This document shows, piece after piece, positions 1-10,732 of a stretch of 64,000 nucleotides of DNA (its first letter is position 1; every line of letters begins with the position of its first letter). The notes under the pieces were generated by a model. The model did not search any database and was not told the DNA's origin. It saw nothing but the letters and a program-made list of their open reading frames with translations. Position numbers and translations under genes: made by a program. Origin of the DNA: Bemisia tabaci (lineage: Eukaryota; Arthropoda; Insecta; Hemiptera; Aleyrodidae); contig NC_092798.1 in NCBI RefSeq assembly GCF_918797505.1, positions 3,175,501 to 3,239,500 on the forward strand, written 5' to 3'.

Positions 1-21
1 TGAAATCACCCATTCAGTCAA

Positions 22-110
22 CGGATAATGGACCAGTAGACAAGGATCGAATTTCAGTCTTTTGATACATGTTTCGTCACAAGAATTTTAATCTCAATTT
101 AATCTGAAGT
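22..110. mobile_element. family S left arm fragment
   Basis: AATGGACCAGTAGACAAGGA and the following 70 bp match the left arm of 58101-58659. Confidence 0.7.
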
Positions 111-226
111 GTCAGAAAATGTCAAAAAATAGTGATCATAACTTTCTTCAAAAATAAATATTTCTGAGAGGGAATTGAGAGACAATCGAATTCTCATACG
201 GCGATTATCCTCAACATGGCACTTGA
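111..226. mobile_element. family A element, right half
   Basis: Family A is about 250 bp when complete, with ends TGCCGTGCTAAGGAARAACG and its complement, and AT-rich arms that carry CAAATTTCCTTTGATAAAA and CCTTGAAATTTTCAG. This piece ends CTCATACGGCGATTATCC and follows a family S fragment. Confidence 0.6.
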
Positions 227-342
227 AATAATGAAAGTTGCCTCATAATCAGTGGCGTGGCATGAAGAATCGATGTTTGATATTTCTCCATTTGAAACTG
301 TAGTAAAGAATCGATTATCAAGGCGTTCGCAACGAACACCTT

Positions 343-956
343 TACAAAACGTGTTTCCAAAGAACACCTCAAGATCATTAGAATTATGTACAACAAACCA
401 TATGGAAGTGACTGTGAAGAAATAATGTCATCAGAGAGACTGTTTACAGTGACCTCTTTATACATCTATGAATGTATTAAATATGCAGTAGAAGGAGAAA
501 TAATAAAGCCGGCTGATCTATTTCCCACACACAACTACAACAGCAGACACTTCTTCATCCCCAACAATTCCACCAAGTACAAAATTTCTGAAAACAGTGT
601 TAAGTTTGCTTCTATTCAGCTGTTCAATGCTCTCCCTCTAAATATTAGACTTCACTTTAAGAACTCAGAGATCAGCAAATTTTTTTCACATTTGAAATCG
701 TTTCTTTTGGCTGAATCCTTTCAAGATCTCTCTGAGTTTTTCACCACTGCTTAACTTCCTAACTTAATGTTCTAGTATTGATAACTCACGGTATTCACTC
801 TCTCTGTTTTCCAACTTGCTGTTATTGCAGGTTATAAATTTATTATAAGATAAATTTGTTTTAACGTCTTTTTTGTAACTAAATACCATGTTGACTAGTA
901 CAATAGCCCCATATGGTGGCTTTATGTATGTTATGTAAAAAATAAAAAAAAAATAA
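343..956 (+). mobile_element. 5'-truncated LINE fragment (jockey/CR1-like end)
   Basis: About 610 bp interrupt the family B element that spans 250-1027. It starts within coding sequence and ends in a 3' untranslated region of about 180 bp and an A-rich tail (about 935-956). It is a different LINE from the RTE copies. Confidence 0.7.
344..754 (+). pseudogene. C-terminal end of a LINE reverse transcriptase, truncated
   Basis: The open frame reads KEHLKIIRIMYNKPYGSD..., then YNSRHFFIPNNSTKY and LFNALPLNIR, and closes at a TAA near 754. The spacing of an IIRIMYNKPY-type segment, an aromatic/Arg segment and a LFNALPLNIR-type segment before a short basic end is the usual ending of jockey/CR1-like reverse transcriptases. 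The catalytic part is missing, so it cannot be functional alone. Confidence 0.65.
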
Positions 957-1228
957 AATAATCGATCCTTTTCCATAGATTTAAATGGCAGATCAATCGA
1001 TATACCGGAAAGAACGCCACACCACTGCTCATAATGTCCGACGTCCACCATTGACTCATTCCACTGTGCGGCGGCAAAGGGTAGAGAAATCGTGAGAGTT
1101 GTATTGAGACGCACTTGAGGCGTGCTTCATCATCTGAGGCCCGCAGCTTTCTCATGTTGCCATTTCGTGCATAATTAAGAGCATTTACCTAGTTGATATA
1201 AACTAGAATGGGAGCTTCAAGCACCTCT

Positions 1229-1481
1229 GCCGTGCTAAGGAAAAAAGCTATATGAACCTTCAGGTGTTGCCAATTTTCCTTTGATAAAACACAAATTTCC
1301 TGGTAAACTTATGAGTATTTTTCTTATAGTTGTTCAGATAACTTTGCGCACAATTCCACTGGAAAGTCCTGAAAATGTCAAGAGAAAATATTCCTAACTT
1401 TCCAAAATGAACATTTTATCGAAGGAAATTTAGCAACTCTCGAATGTTCATAGCGTTCATAATGTTCTTCCTTAGCACGGA
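1229..1481. mobile_element. family A miniature element
   Basis: Complete: CTGCCGTGCTAAGGAAAAAA on the left, CTTCCTTAGCACGGA on the right, with one extra short insertion near the right end. Confidence 0.82.
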
Positions 1482-1487
1482 ACACTT

Positions 1488-1530
1488 GTAGCTCTAACTA
1501 CGGGCTTATTTAGCCCGTAGTTAGAGCTAC
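1488..1530. repeat. short perfect hairpin
   Basis: A 19-bp stem starting GTAGCTCTAACTACGGGCT with a four-base loop, just right of a family A copy. Confidence 0.7.
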
Positions 1531-1860
1531 TACGGAGAGTTATTAGCTAACTAATTTGAAATATTTGTTTTCGCCGTTATAAATGTGCATTTACAAATAA
1601 AATAAAATAAATTATTATTATTATTATATTTGGTACCAATTCGCGTCCTGTTGTTGTGCGAAGAGGCATTCAGTCAATAAGCATCCCATTTGATCCCATT
1701 CTCGAAAATATTCATAAAATTACGTCAGTTTGAGACAAATTCGGACTTAAAATGCTCGCGCAGATACACTGAATCAAGGAAACTGAGCTTCGGAGTAATC
1801 GCACAAAATGCACCAATACGCGGCTCGCAGGTACATGCACGGCGGATTGCTGGTTGTATA

Positions 1861-2003
1861 GCGAGTTGGCAACATTGTTTTCCTTCCACTTAAACCTATG
1901 AAAATGTATCGATTCTTGGAGGGACCAGGGGCTCCGACAAAATCGATTATTCAGCACAGGTTTAAATGGAGAGAAAACAATGTTACCAATTTTCTGGATC
2001 TGC
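1861..2003. mobile_element. family D-like element
   Basis: Arms GTTGGCAACATTGTTTTCC and GAAAACAATGTTACCAA surround a centre with two ATCGATT motifs. The outer ends are worn. Confidence 0.7.
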
Positions 2004-2073
2004 TGATGGTCCAGCAACGTGCCGCGAACCGTCCTCACCGGATTGGTCGAAAAGAGCTGGACAATGAAGAGAA

Positions 2074-2240
2074 AGGGAAAATGGGGCGATCCTATTGGTG
2101 GAAGCAGGTGGTTACAATGGGCAAATGAGAAAAGTAATCAACTAACTGACGGCAAACCATGCGAGAGATCCTAGTCCGTAATTTCCCTTACTTTACTCTA
2201 TGAAGTTTTCTAGTAAAAAAAAATAATTCATCTTTCGTCC
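2074..2240. repeat. family P interspersed repeat
   Basis: GATCCTATTGGTGGAAGCAG and the following 150 bp recur at 56094-56260. Confidence 0.65.
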
Positions 2241-2282
2241 ATTCGTCATTCGTAACATCCAATCATTCATTGAATGGGAGAT

Positions 2283-2466
2283 GCAACTATTCCAACTCTC
2301 CGGAGCTCAGATTGCATAGCAGACTAATTGAAGGCGTCTAGCTCATCATAAGCACACCGCATAATTCCTACTCGGCTCTACCATTTAGCAGGAAATCAAG
2401 GAACGCTCCGAGCAACTATTTTGACTTTCCAGAGCTCAGATTGCATAGCAGGCTAACTATAGGCGT
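2283..2466. repeat. two copies of the 55-bp box
   Basis: Copies at 2283-2337 and 2412-2466. The box starts GCAACTATT, has ACTCTCCGGAG about 13 bp in, and ends TTGAAGGCGT. Here each is followed by a similar AGCACACC-containing stretch, so the pair is an imperfect direct repeat of about 130 bp. Confidence 0.75.
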
Positions 2467-2587
2467 TTATAGCATCACGAGCACACCTCATATTTCCCAC
2501 ACGTCTCTACCATTTAATAGGAATACGTCCATTTTTGCTTGAATCAAGTCGTTTTCCCCAGTTTCTAAAAGACGGATGCAGGATGTG

Positions 2588-2820
2588 CACTGAAAAAAAA
2601 GATTGGTGGAATTTACCATTCCTTCACGCTGTTTTTCACACAGCGTTAATTCAGAGTCAATTCTGCCAGAGGAAAGGTAAACGTTACTACATACTGGTTC
2701 AGGTAACCATTCCTCTGGAAGTATCGACTCTGGGACAACTTGGTAGGATTTGCCATTCCTTCACGCTATTTGAAATACAGCGTAAAGGAATGGTAAATTC
2801 TACCAATCTTTTTTTCAGGG
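2588..2820. mobile_element. family E inverted-repeat element
   Basis: Starts CACTGAAAAAAAAGATTGG and ends CCAATCTTTTTTTCAG. Each arm has AATTTACCATTCCTTCACGC and an inner pair around CAGAGTCAATTCTGCCAGA. Confidence 0.85.
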
Positions 2821-3456
2821 TAGGAACAGTCAAAGGAACGACAATGAATATGACCTTAGGTCCCTTAAATTTTACCAGATTTAACTTGAGTTTTTATTGA
2901 AAAAAAAAAAACCAACGAATGCTTCCTAAAAAATAATTTTTGACATTTTTCTGAGAGTTTTTGAAAAGTATTTCTTAACGATTTTTATTATTAAAGAATA
3001 TTCACACGGATTTTTCCCTTCACACAAAGCATCTGGCCTCAAATTAGTGAGTTTTTTAAGGCATTTTCCAGTGTACGACATGGAAACAGCGCGCTGGGAC
3101 GGCGAATCGGCCGTGCCGGGGAGTTCTTAGCTGTTCAAAGGCCCTGAATCACCCATCTTGAAGTCTCTCCACTCGAATTGGAGAGCTCCGGCTCTTGAGC
3201 GCATTCGTCGATATATTATTGGCGTAAAAAACTGAGAGGGCTTAAACGCTAACGCCGGCTCCAGCTTCGGCTTGCAACGCAAACACGCCTTTGATCTCGC
3301 CGCCAACGGCCTCTCCTTCCGTCCGATCATCCATAAACATTTTAAAGAGCCAAGACGGACAGCTACCAAGAGCTGACCATTCCCCGACAAGATTTCTCGT
3401 TTATCTTCCGTCCTCGGCTCACTCCAAATTGGAGATTAATATTGCTATCCTGTTAA
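2821..3456. other. no gene recognised
   Basis: Contains a more GC-rich stretch (3080-3420) with short frames on both strands and no recognisable protein. Confidence 0.5.
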
Positions 3457-3596
3457 AATTGGACGTATTTCTATCAAACGGAACTATGTGCATTAAGACA
3501 TGGGCCCTGAGACCCATTAGAATATGTGCATAGCAGGGCTCATGTCATAATGCACATAGTTCCGTTTGATTGAAACACGTCCAATTATGAAACATC
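3457..3596. mobile_element. family J hairpin element
   Basis: Nearly the same sequence as 60002-60131, including the centre GACCCATTAGAATA; the right arm carries a few changes. Confidence 0.9.
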
Positions 3597-3871
3597 AAAC
3601 TGATCTTGCCTCTCAGAGTGCTTTGTACAGTCGTTAATTCACGCTAAAATGATTTTTACATCCGGTTGGATAGACTACACGCTTATAAATCGATTATTTT
3701 CCTTTAAAGGAGGAGGCGGTGGCAGCAAAAAATTCAATGTTAAGCGTCTCGTATTTCATGCGTTCTAAATCTTTTCCAAGCTCTACTTCAGCATATTACA
3801 CTGTTAGAAATATTCGCCTCTGGATTCAAGGATACGCTTTTGGAAATTTTCAAAAAGAAAACCTGTTGGGA

Positions 3872-4161
3872 GATAATGGGCGTTGAGGGGACGATTGTGC
3901 ACGATATCATGACCAAGCAATTGGTATGGTATGGGCATGTGCAGAGAATGGCTGATACCAGGTTGCCGAAGAAGGTGTTGGAGTGGGTCACCCCAGGTAG
4001 GCGATGGAGAGGGTGTCCAGCCAAACGGTGGGTAGAGGGCATCCGTAAAGAGATGGAGAGATGCCAGCTTCCGGAGGATCTCTACCATGACAGATTCCTG
4101 TGGAGAGTAGGCGTCGCAGAGCTCCCTAGCGCGCCGTAAAAGCGGCTTATACATACATACA
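3872..4161 (+). mobile_element. 5'-truncated RTE-type LINE with decayed target duplication
   Basis: The fragment encodes the last ~85 residues of an RTE polyprotein (IMTKQLVWYGHVQRM, then WVTPGRRWRGCPAKRW), closely parallel to the end of the full element at 36476. It ends just after the stop in a short (ATAC)n tail. Flanks AAAACCTGTTGGGA (3858-3871) and AAAACCTCTTGGGA (4162-4175) match at 13 of 14 positions and are the target duplication. The frame is open to the stop at about 4139. Confidence 0.88.
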
Positions 4162-4229
4162 AAAACCTCTTGGGAAATTGAATTGTTTCCCCAGTCTAGA
4201 GATCCGTTTGGTTATAAAAGCACCTTTGA

Positions 4230-4757
4230 TGGGTCAGTTGCGCTGGTCACAGAATCGCATTCTGATGGAAGGTTCTGGTAATTCAGTTAAAAATAATAAG
4301 ATCTGTGCCAACAACAACTTTCTGCGTTCAAAATTAACCGATATAACACTCTTTGAAAAAGTCGGTCTCTGACGTCATCCACCGCGGCAATGACACCCTT
4401 GGTTTCTTCCAACTTGCTTTCATCTATCGGTGTGACGCACATTTCCACTGGTTGTCTCGCTATCATCCGAGTTTCACGTTCAGTAACCAGTGTAAATGTG
4501 CGTCACACCGACTGATGAAAGCAGGGTGGAAGAAACCACGGGTGTCACTGCCGCGGTGGATGTCGTCAGAAACCGACTTTTTCAAAGGCTGATATCTCGG
4601 TTAATATTGAATTTGCTGTTGGGATAGGTCTTATTATTTTTAGCTAATCTACGAGAACCAAACATCAAAACACGATTCTATGACCAGCGCAACTAACCCA
4701 TCGCCACACTTCGTTGTCATAGGTCATTGCAGCAATGGATTGAACCGGATAAATTAT
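4230..4757. mobile_element. family F long inverted-repeat element
   Basis: Outer arms read GGTCAGTTGCGCTGGTC and GACCAGCGCAACTAACCCA; inner arms carry GACGTCATCCACCGCGG, CTTGGTTTCTTCCAACTTGC and GTGTGACGCACATTT with complements. About 470 bp plus a shared 57-bp flank (to 4757) that the second copy also has. Confidence 0.85.
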
Positions 4758-5165
4758 GTGATCCTCTAAAAAGCCTGCAATTTTGCGTTTAGGCAATCAG
4801 CACTGCCCTGGAGCACGAATAGTTGCACGATTCTGTGACCAGTGCAACAGACTCATTGAAGCGCAGGGTGCAAAAAAGACATTTTTTGGTTGTAGTGTCT
4901 CAAAATCTCTACTAACGTTTCATCCAATATGATTAAACAAATGTATGTAATTTGTTGTAACTTACATTGAAAATCTTGCATGATTTCACAGTGTAAAAAA
5001 CGTAATATTCCAGAAAATTCACCTAATAGTTTCCTCTCTAAAATAAAAACTACCAGGGGAGATTTTGAAACTTCGTAACCAAGAAATGGCTTTTCTGAAT
5101 TCAACGCCTTCATTTGATTATGTACGTCTCCATATCGTGATTTGATTGAAGCATAATTTTTTCAG
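4758..5165. other. no gene recognised
   Basis: AT-rich; a short GTTGCACGATTCTGTGACC stretch echoes the family F end. Confidence 0.5.
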
Positions 5166-5464
5166 GGACCGGGATTCAGTCGATGAATTCGAAAATCCTA
5201 ACTCCTTTTTCTAAGGAAGACTTAAATAAATCTAAAACAGCCGACGTTTTCTCAGTACGAGTAATTCGTGACGAGGGAGCGTATATTGTGGATGCTTCAG
5301 TTTTGATACAGTCCGTTTCCGCCGAACGATATTGCGACAAAATTTACTGCTTTACATTCAAAGGCTACCGTCATAGCAGAATGCAATATGCAGTGAGTTA
5401 TGGCTCGAGGCGAACAGAGAGCAGATACGAAATAGCTTTCAATTTATTGGGGGAAGCAAATTAA
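5166..5464 (+). CDS. possible terminal coding exon, unknown product
   Basis: An open frame of about 99 codons follows a convincing acceptor (ATAATTTTTTCAG ending at 5165) and ends at a TAA. The first Met is at 5183, giving 93 residues (MNSKILTPFSKEDLNKSK...). The peptide is mixed and polar with several Tyr and Cys (ERYCDKIYCFTFKGY) and shows no low complexity, no palindromic origin and no match to the repeat families in this window. I recognise no domain. No poly(A) signal was identified. It could be a last exon of an unrecognised gene on the plus strand, an old element fragment, or chance. Its strand is opposite to that of the receptor gene. Confidence 0.25.
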
Positions 5465-5814
5465 AGCCCTGCAGGTCAAATAACAACATTTGCTCGAGTG
5501 CATCCATAACAAAACCCTTGAAATTGCAGCAGTTCCGATCGTGTTTAACATGAGATTGAGAGGATGCGTGATCCTGAAATTTCTTGAAACCACAGCAATA
5601 AACGGGAAGATTATAGGCAAGACACGTTTATGCATGCGCACTTGAGGAGGAGTGCGCTCAAAGGAGTTTTCTACATTAAAAGTTGAAACTTAAAATTTGC
5701 ACGTAAGATGAAATATGTCCTTGGCTCAATGGCTTTCTGAAGTCATGTCTTGGGTTGTGCCTATCTCTTCTATTCTAGGTGCGTTTTGTGTAACTATCAT
5801 AAGACTGATGTGTT

Positions 5815-6047
5815 CATGAAATACGCCGTATAAATCTTCAGACGTTGAGAAAATTCCTCTAATAAAAAATGCATTTTCCGGTGAATATTTTCCTTCGAAT
5901 ATTTCAGAGCGTTTCATTCGTAATTAGATCTATATTACCTGACAATTTCAAGAGAAAATATTCATACCACTCTTCAAAAATAATATCGGAAAAAAATTTG
6001 AGCACCCTCGAATGATCATACGATACTCTTCTTTAGCACGGCAGAAT
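5815..6047. mobile_element. family A element, diverged
   Basis: AATACGCCGTATAAATCTTC on the left and TTCTTTAGCACGGCAG on the right. It lies beyond the 76-bp receptor exon, in the downstream part of the gene. Confidence 0.65.
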
Positions 6048-6451
6048 AGAGGATGATATAGTTTTTATGGGACATTTCAATCTTAAACCAACATTATTTC
6101 TGTTTAAAAAATGGAAGCTTTTCAGCAACATGTCGCTGAAAAATGCTACGTGTCTGTCGAAAATAAGATTCAGAGTCACTGCACGACATGAAGAGAAATA
6201 ACACATTGAGAGCGGTCTGGGAAAAGTTACAAGAGAGTAAGGGTTGAGATTTCTTCTGGATCAATGAGTGATGCATTCCACTCCTGTATGCAATTCATTC
6301 CAATCCCGAGCCATTGAATAATCGGCGACTGCTGAACGCGACGTACTCGTGCAACCGACTTATGAGCTTTGAGGACGTGAGCTTGCAACACGGTATAAAT
6401 CAACAGAAAGCACACTGGTAAAGGACTACGAAAAAAAGGGATAAAACTCAC

Positions 6452-6527
6452 CTAATAAGTACCATTCTCCGTTCGGTATGAAGTCTGACAGGTCTCCACC
6501 CTCTTCGGATTTCAGCTGAAGGTCGAG
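6452..6527 (-). CDS. nAChRalpha: nicotinic acetylcholine receptor alpha subunit, internal exon after the Cys-loop exon
   Basis: This 76-bp exon encodes 25 residues plus one base, beginning LDLQLKSEEGGDLSDF and ending in NGEWYLL. The reading is typical of the extracellular ligand-binding domain just after the Cys-loop region in the insect alpha5/alpha6/alpha7 group of receptor subunits. On the minus strand it follows an AG acceptor (6529-6528, after an AT-rich, T-containing stretch) and is followed by a GTGAG donor starting at 6451. It starts in phase 0, which fits the previous exon at 15899-16079, and ends in phase 1. In the family this chain forms part of a pentameric acetylcholine-gated cation channel at neuronal synapses. 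The next exon, expected to hold the paired cysteines of alpha subunits and the first membrane segments, is not visible between 1 and 6451. The subunit family is clear; the exact paralogue is not. The frame is unbroken. Confidence 0.85.
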
Positions 6528-6529
6528 CT

Positions 6530-7908
6530 AAAAATTTAGAGAAAACACATGATTAGTTATGGGTTCCATAAGTATGCCGTCTTAAAATTACCCCCGTAGG
6601 AAGTTTAACTTTTACACCTAACGATAAATGATAAGATCCGTATTTAAATAACTTCATTTAAAAAATATTGATATTCAGATCATGGATGAACATGAAAGTA
6701 TAGATATTAAACAAGTACTGGCAAAATATTGGAAAAATACTAAATAAATGTTAGATGACTGTTATTCTCAGAAAAGATGGCGTTACGATAGCCAAATATT
6801 GGGACGGAGGTTGGCAAAAGTTTTTTGGAACGTATACAGACTTTACTTGCGGGAAAGAGGTAGGGGGCGAAATTTCAAAAATATTCTAGGATGATCTTAA
6901 ATTAATTAAAATTGACTAAAATTGCCACCAAAAAAAGTAAACTTTCAAAAACGGGGAGCGGTGGTAAAAGTACCTCGGGCCCTTATCCATAGTGCCCTCA
7001 CTTTCGGTTCATTCTCAGCGTGGACACGATTTTAAGTGATCTGCGGTGCTGCTACACAGTTTATGACTTAAAGAATCAATAATTATCGCAAAGTTCAAGT
7101 TAATGTAGGGGACTAATCCATAACATAAAGTAGCATTAATACTGAGTATAGTATGACAAGAATATGTGTGGTATCGGTAACTACTATGACGGATGTCGTC
7201 TATTGACTTATTGTGTAAGATAGGAAGAGATACCGTTATGACATCTCACTCTTACACGACCAGTCAATGAGCTTATGGAAGTTTTCGATATTACAATCAA
7301 TCTTCACAAGTTTGATGTAATACCACTTGATGCTCGTACAAGGTATGGGTTACTCTTTTGCATGACTTGTACATTGCGAACTTGGACTTCATTTTGAAAT
7401 TAGGAACTACAATTTCTAACTCATCCGCGAAAATTCTTAATTGCATAGAAAAAATCGCACAATCTACTTGCAAAATTTGGTGAAATTACTGCTTTTCAAA
7501 GACAAAAACCGTGTAGGAGCGAAACGTGGTGGCGGATCTGATCGCTAGATCATTTGGAATCACCTTAGGCCGATGAAAACAAGATCGATGCGCAAATATT
7601 GACCTAATATTGCCCAAATCTGTTTTATTTAACCGGGCTTAGTTCACTCTCTGGTGGTTGATATTCAAAGGTTCGCCACCTGGATGAAGAACACTAGCTT
7701 AGACCAATCACGATTTTGCTGTCCCGCTGAACCACGAAGGGCGAATTGGCCACGTTCTGGGGTCCCGGGCGCCCCCGAAACAGCACGTCTACGACCCCTT
7801 CGAGGAAGCAACCCCCTCCCCCCCAAGACCTCAAGGCCATCCGCGACCACGTGCGACAATCGCACGGGAGAAATCCCTCGAGAGCCGGCTTATAATCCCC
7901 CTAATGTT
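6530..7908. other. intronic sequence, no repeat identified except a family G trace
   Basis: A partial family G end is at about 7375-7440 (TTGGACTTCATTTTGAAATT). 7730-7890 is GC-rich with overlapping short frames on both strands. Confidence 0.5.
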
Positions 7909-8275
7909 CTGCCGTGCTAAGGAAAAACGCCGTATCAAAGTCCGGACGTTGCCAACTTCTCCTCATGAAAAATACATTTTCTCCACAATGCAGCACATCG
8001 ATGGTGCAACCACCAGACCACGTATCTCCATATGTTTGAAAATCTCCGCTCTCAATTTTTTTTTCTTTCCTGTTTTTCTTTTTAGGGAGAATATATGGAT
8101 ATCATTCCTCGAGGTTTTCACAGAGTTTTCTTCACTCAGAGAAGAAGAATCATGGAAGTTTTTAAAAATTGACGCTGAGTAGTATTCCAATTACAGACGG
8201 AAGTATGACTGGAAGTCTGCAATATTGCAGACGGAGATACGTGGTTTCGCAATCTTGCCATCAATATGTAGTTTC
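7909..8275. mobile_element. family A left end joined to a family M element
   Basis: 7909-7985 is an A left end (CTGCCGTGCTAAGGAAAAAC). From about 7986 it continues as family M: CACGTATCTCCAT on the left and ACGGAGATACGTGG on the right (to about 8260), with a TTCACTCAGAGAAGAAGAATC core shared in form with copies near 35650, 58930 and 63450. Confidence 0.6.
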
Positions 8276-8280
8276 TTTTG

Positions 8281-8813
8281 CAGGGTTGCCACGTAATTTA
8301 AGAGATGGAATTTCCTGACATTTCCCTGATTTCCCTGACGCATTCTAGTGAAATTCCCTGACAATTGAAGATATGTTAGATGGCTAAAAATACATATATA
8401 GAAATCGTTTACGGGCAAAATTTGTTGTTCGAAACGTCAAACCCATTCTCGATGGCAAATCAAGGTGACTTGACAATTGAGAGGCTTGGGGAACAAGGCG
8501 CACAAGTGCAGTTTTTGACAAAATTAAGATTTTAATGATTTCACTTAGTGCATAATTTGTGATAAAAATCGCTGACAAATTCCAATTTAAAGCATCAAAA
8601 AGTCAGTTTGAACTTTCTTTTTGCCATAAGGATCCATGTAATTTCGAAACTTCAAACACATATTTGCGTGCGTTCAGCAAAAACTAAACTTATACGCCTT
8701 GGCCTCTTTCAGCCCCTCAATTCGTTTCTAAAATTTTCGTCATTTTCCCTAACATATCCAGGTTTTACCGAATTTTTAGAATTCCCTCACATTTCCTGAC
8801 TGTGGCAACCCTG
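8281..8813. mobile_element. family R element with CAGGGTTGCCAC ends
   Basis: Exactly mirrored ends CAGGGTTGCCAC and GTGGCAACCCTG enclose 533 bp that are rich in TTCCCTGA motifs near both ends. CTTTTG directly abuts both ends (8275-8280, 8814-8819). The CAGGG ends look hAT-like, but hAT duplications are 8 bp, so the class is uncertain. No transposase is visible. Confidence 0.8.
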
Positions 8814-8853
8814 CTTTTGGCATGGCTCCGGCCAAATCCAAAACGAACACCAT

Positions 8854-9011
8854 TAGCGGATCCAGCGATTGCCAACATGTTTTACTCCATTCAAACCTAA
8901 GGAAATGTATCGATTCTTGGAGGGGCCAGCTGCTCCAACAAGAATCGATTATTTAACATACGTTTAAATAGAGGAAACCCGGTGTTGCCAAATTGCTGGA
9001 TGCGCCGCTGA
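8854..9011. mobile_element. family D-like element, variant ends
   Basis: Closest to the copy at 1861. The outer ends read TAGCGGATCCAGCGATT and GCTGGATGCGCCGCTG, a variant of the D terminus. Confidence 0.68.
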
Positions 9012-9451
9012 CGAGCACACCGCTTGTTTCCCCCGCAACTTGGTTCCCCTCCGGGAAAACTGGAAAAACTGTGCGCCTTGGCGAATGAATTCCTAGGGTT
9101 GGAAACTTTTTCACGGCGATCAACAAGTGTATCCTGCATCATTTTTATTATCCAGGATCCTCCTCGCTTCGGATTGTCTCTCTCCTTCCCCTCTCCCCTT
9201 CTCTCTCGTCTCGCATCGCGCATCGTGCATCGGGCGCGTTAGTCACGCTCCGACGACTCGAGTGCAAAACTTCAACAGCTACTTAATTTCGGATAAATAG
9301 ACATCACCCCCCCCCCCCTTTGCCCCTCTATCTTGGCCCATGATTTATTGTTATTCATGCCCCGGCCTCACTTCTCAACTTTATCGGCCCCGAACGCCAG
9401 GCTCCTTCGATTCTCCCCGAGACCTACCCTCCCATGCTCAGGAGAATCCTC
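9012..9451. other. pyrimidine-rich intronic sequence
   Basis: CT-rich between 9180 and 9230 and a run of 12 C near 9307; no gene seen. Confidence 0.5.
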
Positions 9452-9704
9452 CCGTAGTTAGGAAGAACGCCGTATGAACCTCACTGGAAAAAAAACACAT
9501 TGGATCTAGAGCTCAGACTCTTGAAAACATTGACAAGAATGAATATTCCTCCCTGAAATTGTCAGATATTTTAGATGAAATTGCTAACAAAATTGTCTGA
9601 AAATTTTGAAAGAAAATGTTGGCATTTTTCCAAGAAAACTCGGTTTTTAACGAAGCAAATCTGGCAACATCTAAAGACTCATACGGCGTTTTTCCTCAGC
9701 CCGG
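9452..9704. mobile_element. family A element with an embedded family C fragment
   Basis: A ends at 9452 (GTTAGGAAGAACGCCGTATG) and 9704. From 9482 to about 9541 a family C left arm (CACTGGAAAAAAAACACATT) replaces A sequence. Confidence 0.72.
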
Positions 9705-9724
9705 AAGACTGGTCCATTCTGGGA

Positions 9725-9955
9725 CACTAGAAAAAAAAAACACACATCGGATCTAGAGTCCAGACTCTAGAAAACATTGACAAGAAAAAATACTCTCGAT
9801 TCAATCGGATTTTTGCTTGAATCAAAACGAAATAAGCTTAAATTAAGAGGCTTGGTTCTTGATTTAAGCTTAAATCTGATTGAATCAAGAGTATTTTTTC
9901 TTGTCGGTGTTTTTAAGAGTCTGGATTCTAGATCCAATGTGTTTTTTCCCCAGTG
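9725..9955. mobile_element. family C hairpin miniature element
   Basis: Family C is about 228 bp and is nearly one palindrome: ends CACTGGAAAAAA, then GGATCTAGAGTCCAGACTCT, then GACAAGAAAAAATACTC in each arm, around a short centre. Both strands give look-alike open frames, which are not genes. Confidence 0.9.
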
Positions 9956-10379
9956 TATTTGATGCACATAGAGGCATTTAATATTGTAACATTTAACATT
10001 TGTAACACCGATAATCCGTTTTGCATCCAACGTATGCAGCGCAAGCAGCACTTAAAGTGAACACATCAAGACTCTACTCTTGGAAGGTCGCGGTCGGACC
10101 AACATAAAGCGCCTTCAAATGCGTGTGATACTGTGCAATACAACCAAGTTGATATAGTTGTATTCTTAGGTTCGAACCTAACTCAAGTGAATCGCATTCC
10201 TAAATAAGGCATGTCATGAATTTCTGTGTTTCAAGTTACCTCGCATATTTTATGCCTTTTATATGCTTTTTTTAAGTGTTAGATACAATGTGTTTTTTTC
10301 CAGTGTACTTTAAAAATATGTCTTTTTGAAGCTGACTTTGGCCTGTGGCTCGTCAGTTGTACTAACTAGACCGTTTTTT

Positions 10380-10605
10380 AGTGCTTCAGGCGTAGCCAAA
10401 TTTCATTTGATAAAGCGCGAATTTCCTGGTAAATTTATGAATATTTTCCTCCTAATTTTTCAGATATTTTAGTTCGCAATTTTACCGAAAGATTCTGAAC
10501 ATATAAAGGAAAAACATTCAAAACATTCCTAAAAAATAAACATTTTATCGAAGGAAATTTGGCAACTCTCGAATGTTCATACGGCGTTCTTCCTTAGCAC
10601 GGCAG
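10380..10605. mobile_element. family A element, left end lost
   Basis: The body and right end (ACGGCGTTCTTCCTTAGCAC) are intact; the left terminus has been replaced. A stray family C right end precedes it at about 10268-10312. Confidence 0.75.
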
Positions 10606-10732
10606 CATCTACAGTTCGATCCACGAGTGTGTTTGCGCTCTACTTTGCGATGAGGAACGACTACACAGTCAGAGAAGATAACAAATATTTTGTGTCGTGT
10701 TAATATGGGAAGTAGAACACAAAGTAATCAAA

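Larger units (their letters stand above)
250..1027. mobile_element. family B hAT-like miniature element, split by a LINE
   Basis: Family B is about 165 bp, starts CAGTGGCGTGGCG and ends with the complement, and contains several ATCGAT motifs. The left half is 250-342 and the right half 957-1027. The 8-bp duplication CTCATAAT flanks the whole at 242-249 and 1028-1035, which shows that the two halves are one element. 8-bp duplications and CAG...CTG ends are the rule for hAT transposons. Confidence 0.88.

Noticed and set aside
764..1155. Minus-strand frames with a membrane-like FYFFFIFYITYI segment and an AAQWNESMVD stretch that first looked receptor-like
   Set aside because: They run across the LINE A-rich tail and a family B element; the resemblance is accidental.
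1488..1530. Perfect hairpin as a transcription terminator
   Set aside because: There is no gene end next to it and rho-independent terminators do not apply to this kind of genome.
9767..10051. Frames on both strands reading KNTLDS...ESRVFFLV, repeated at 28364-28765 and 61761-62079
   Set aside because: These are translations of the palindromic family C element, which reads alike on both strands.
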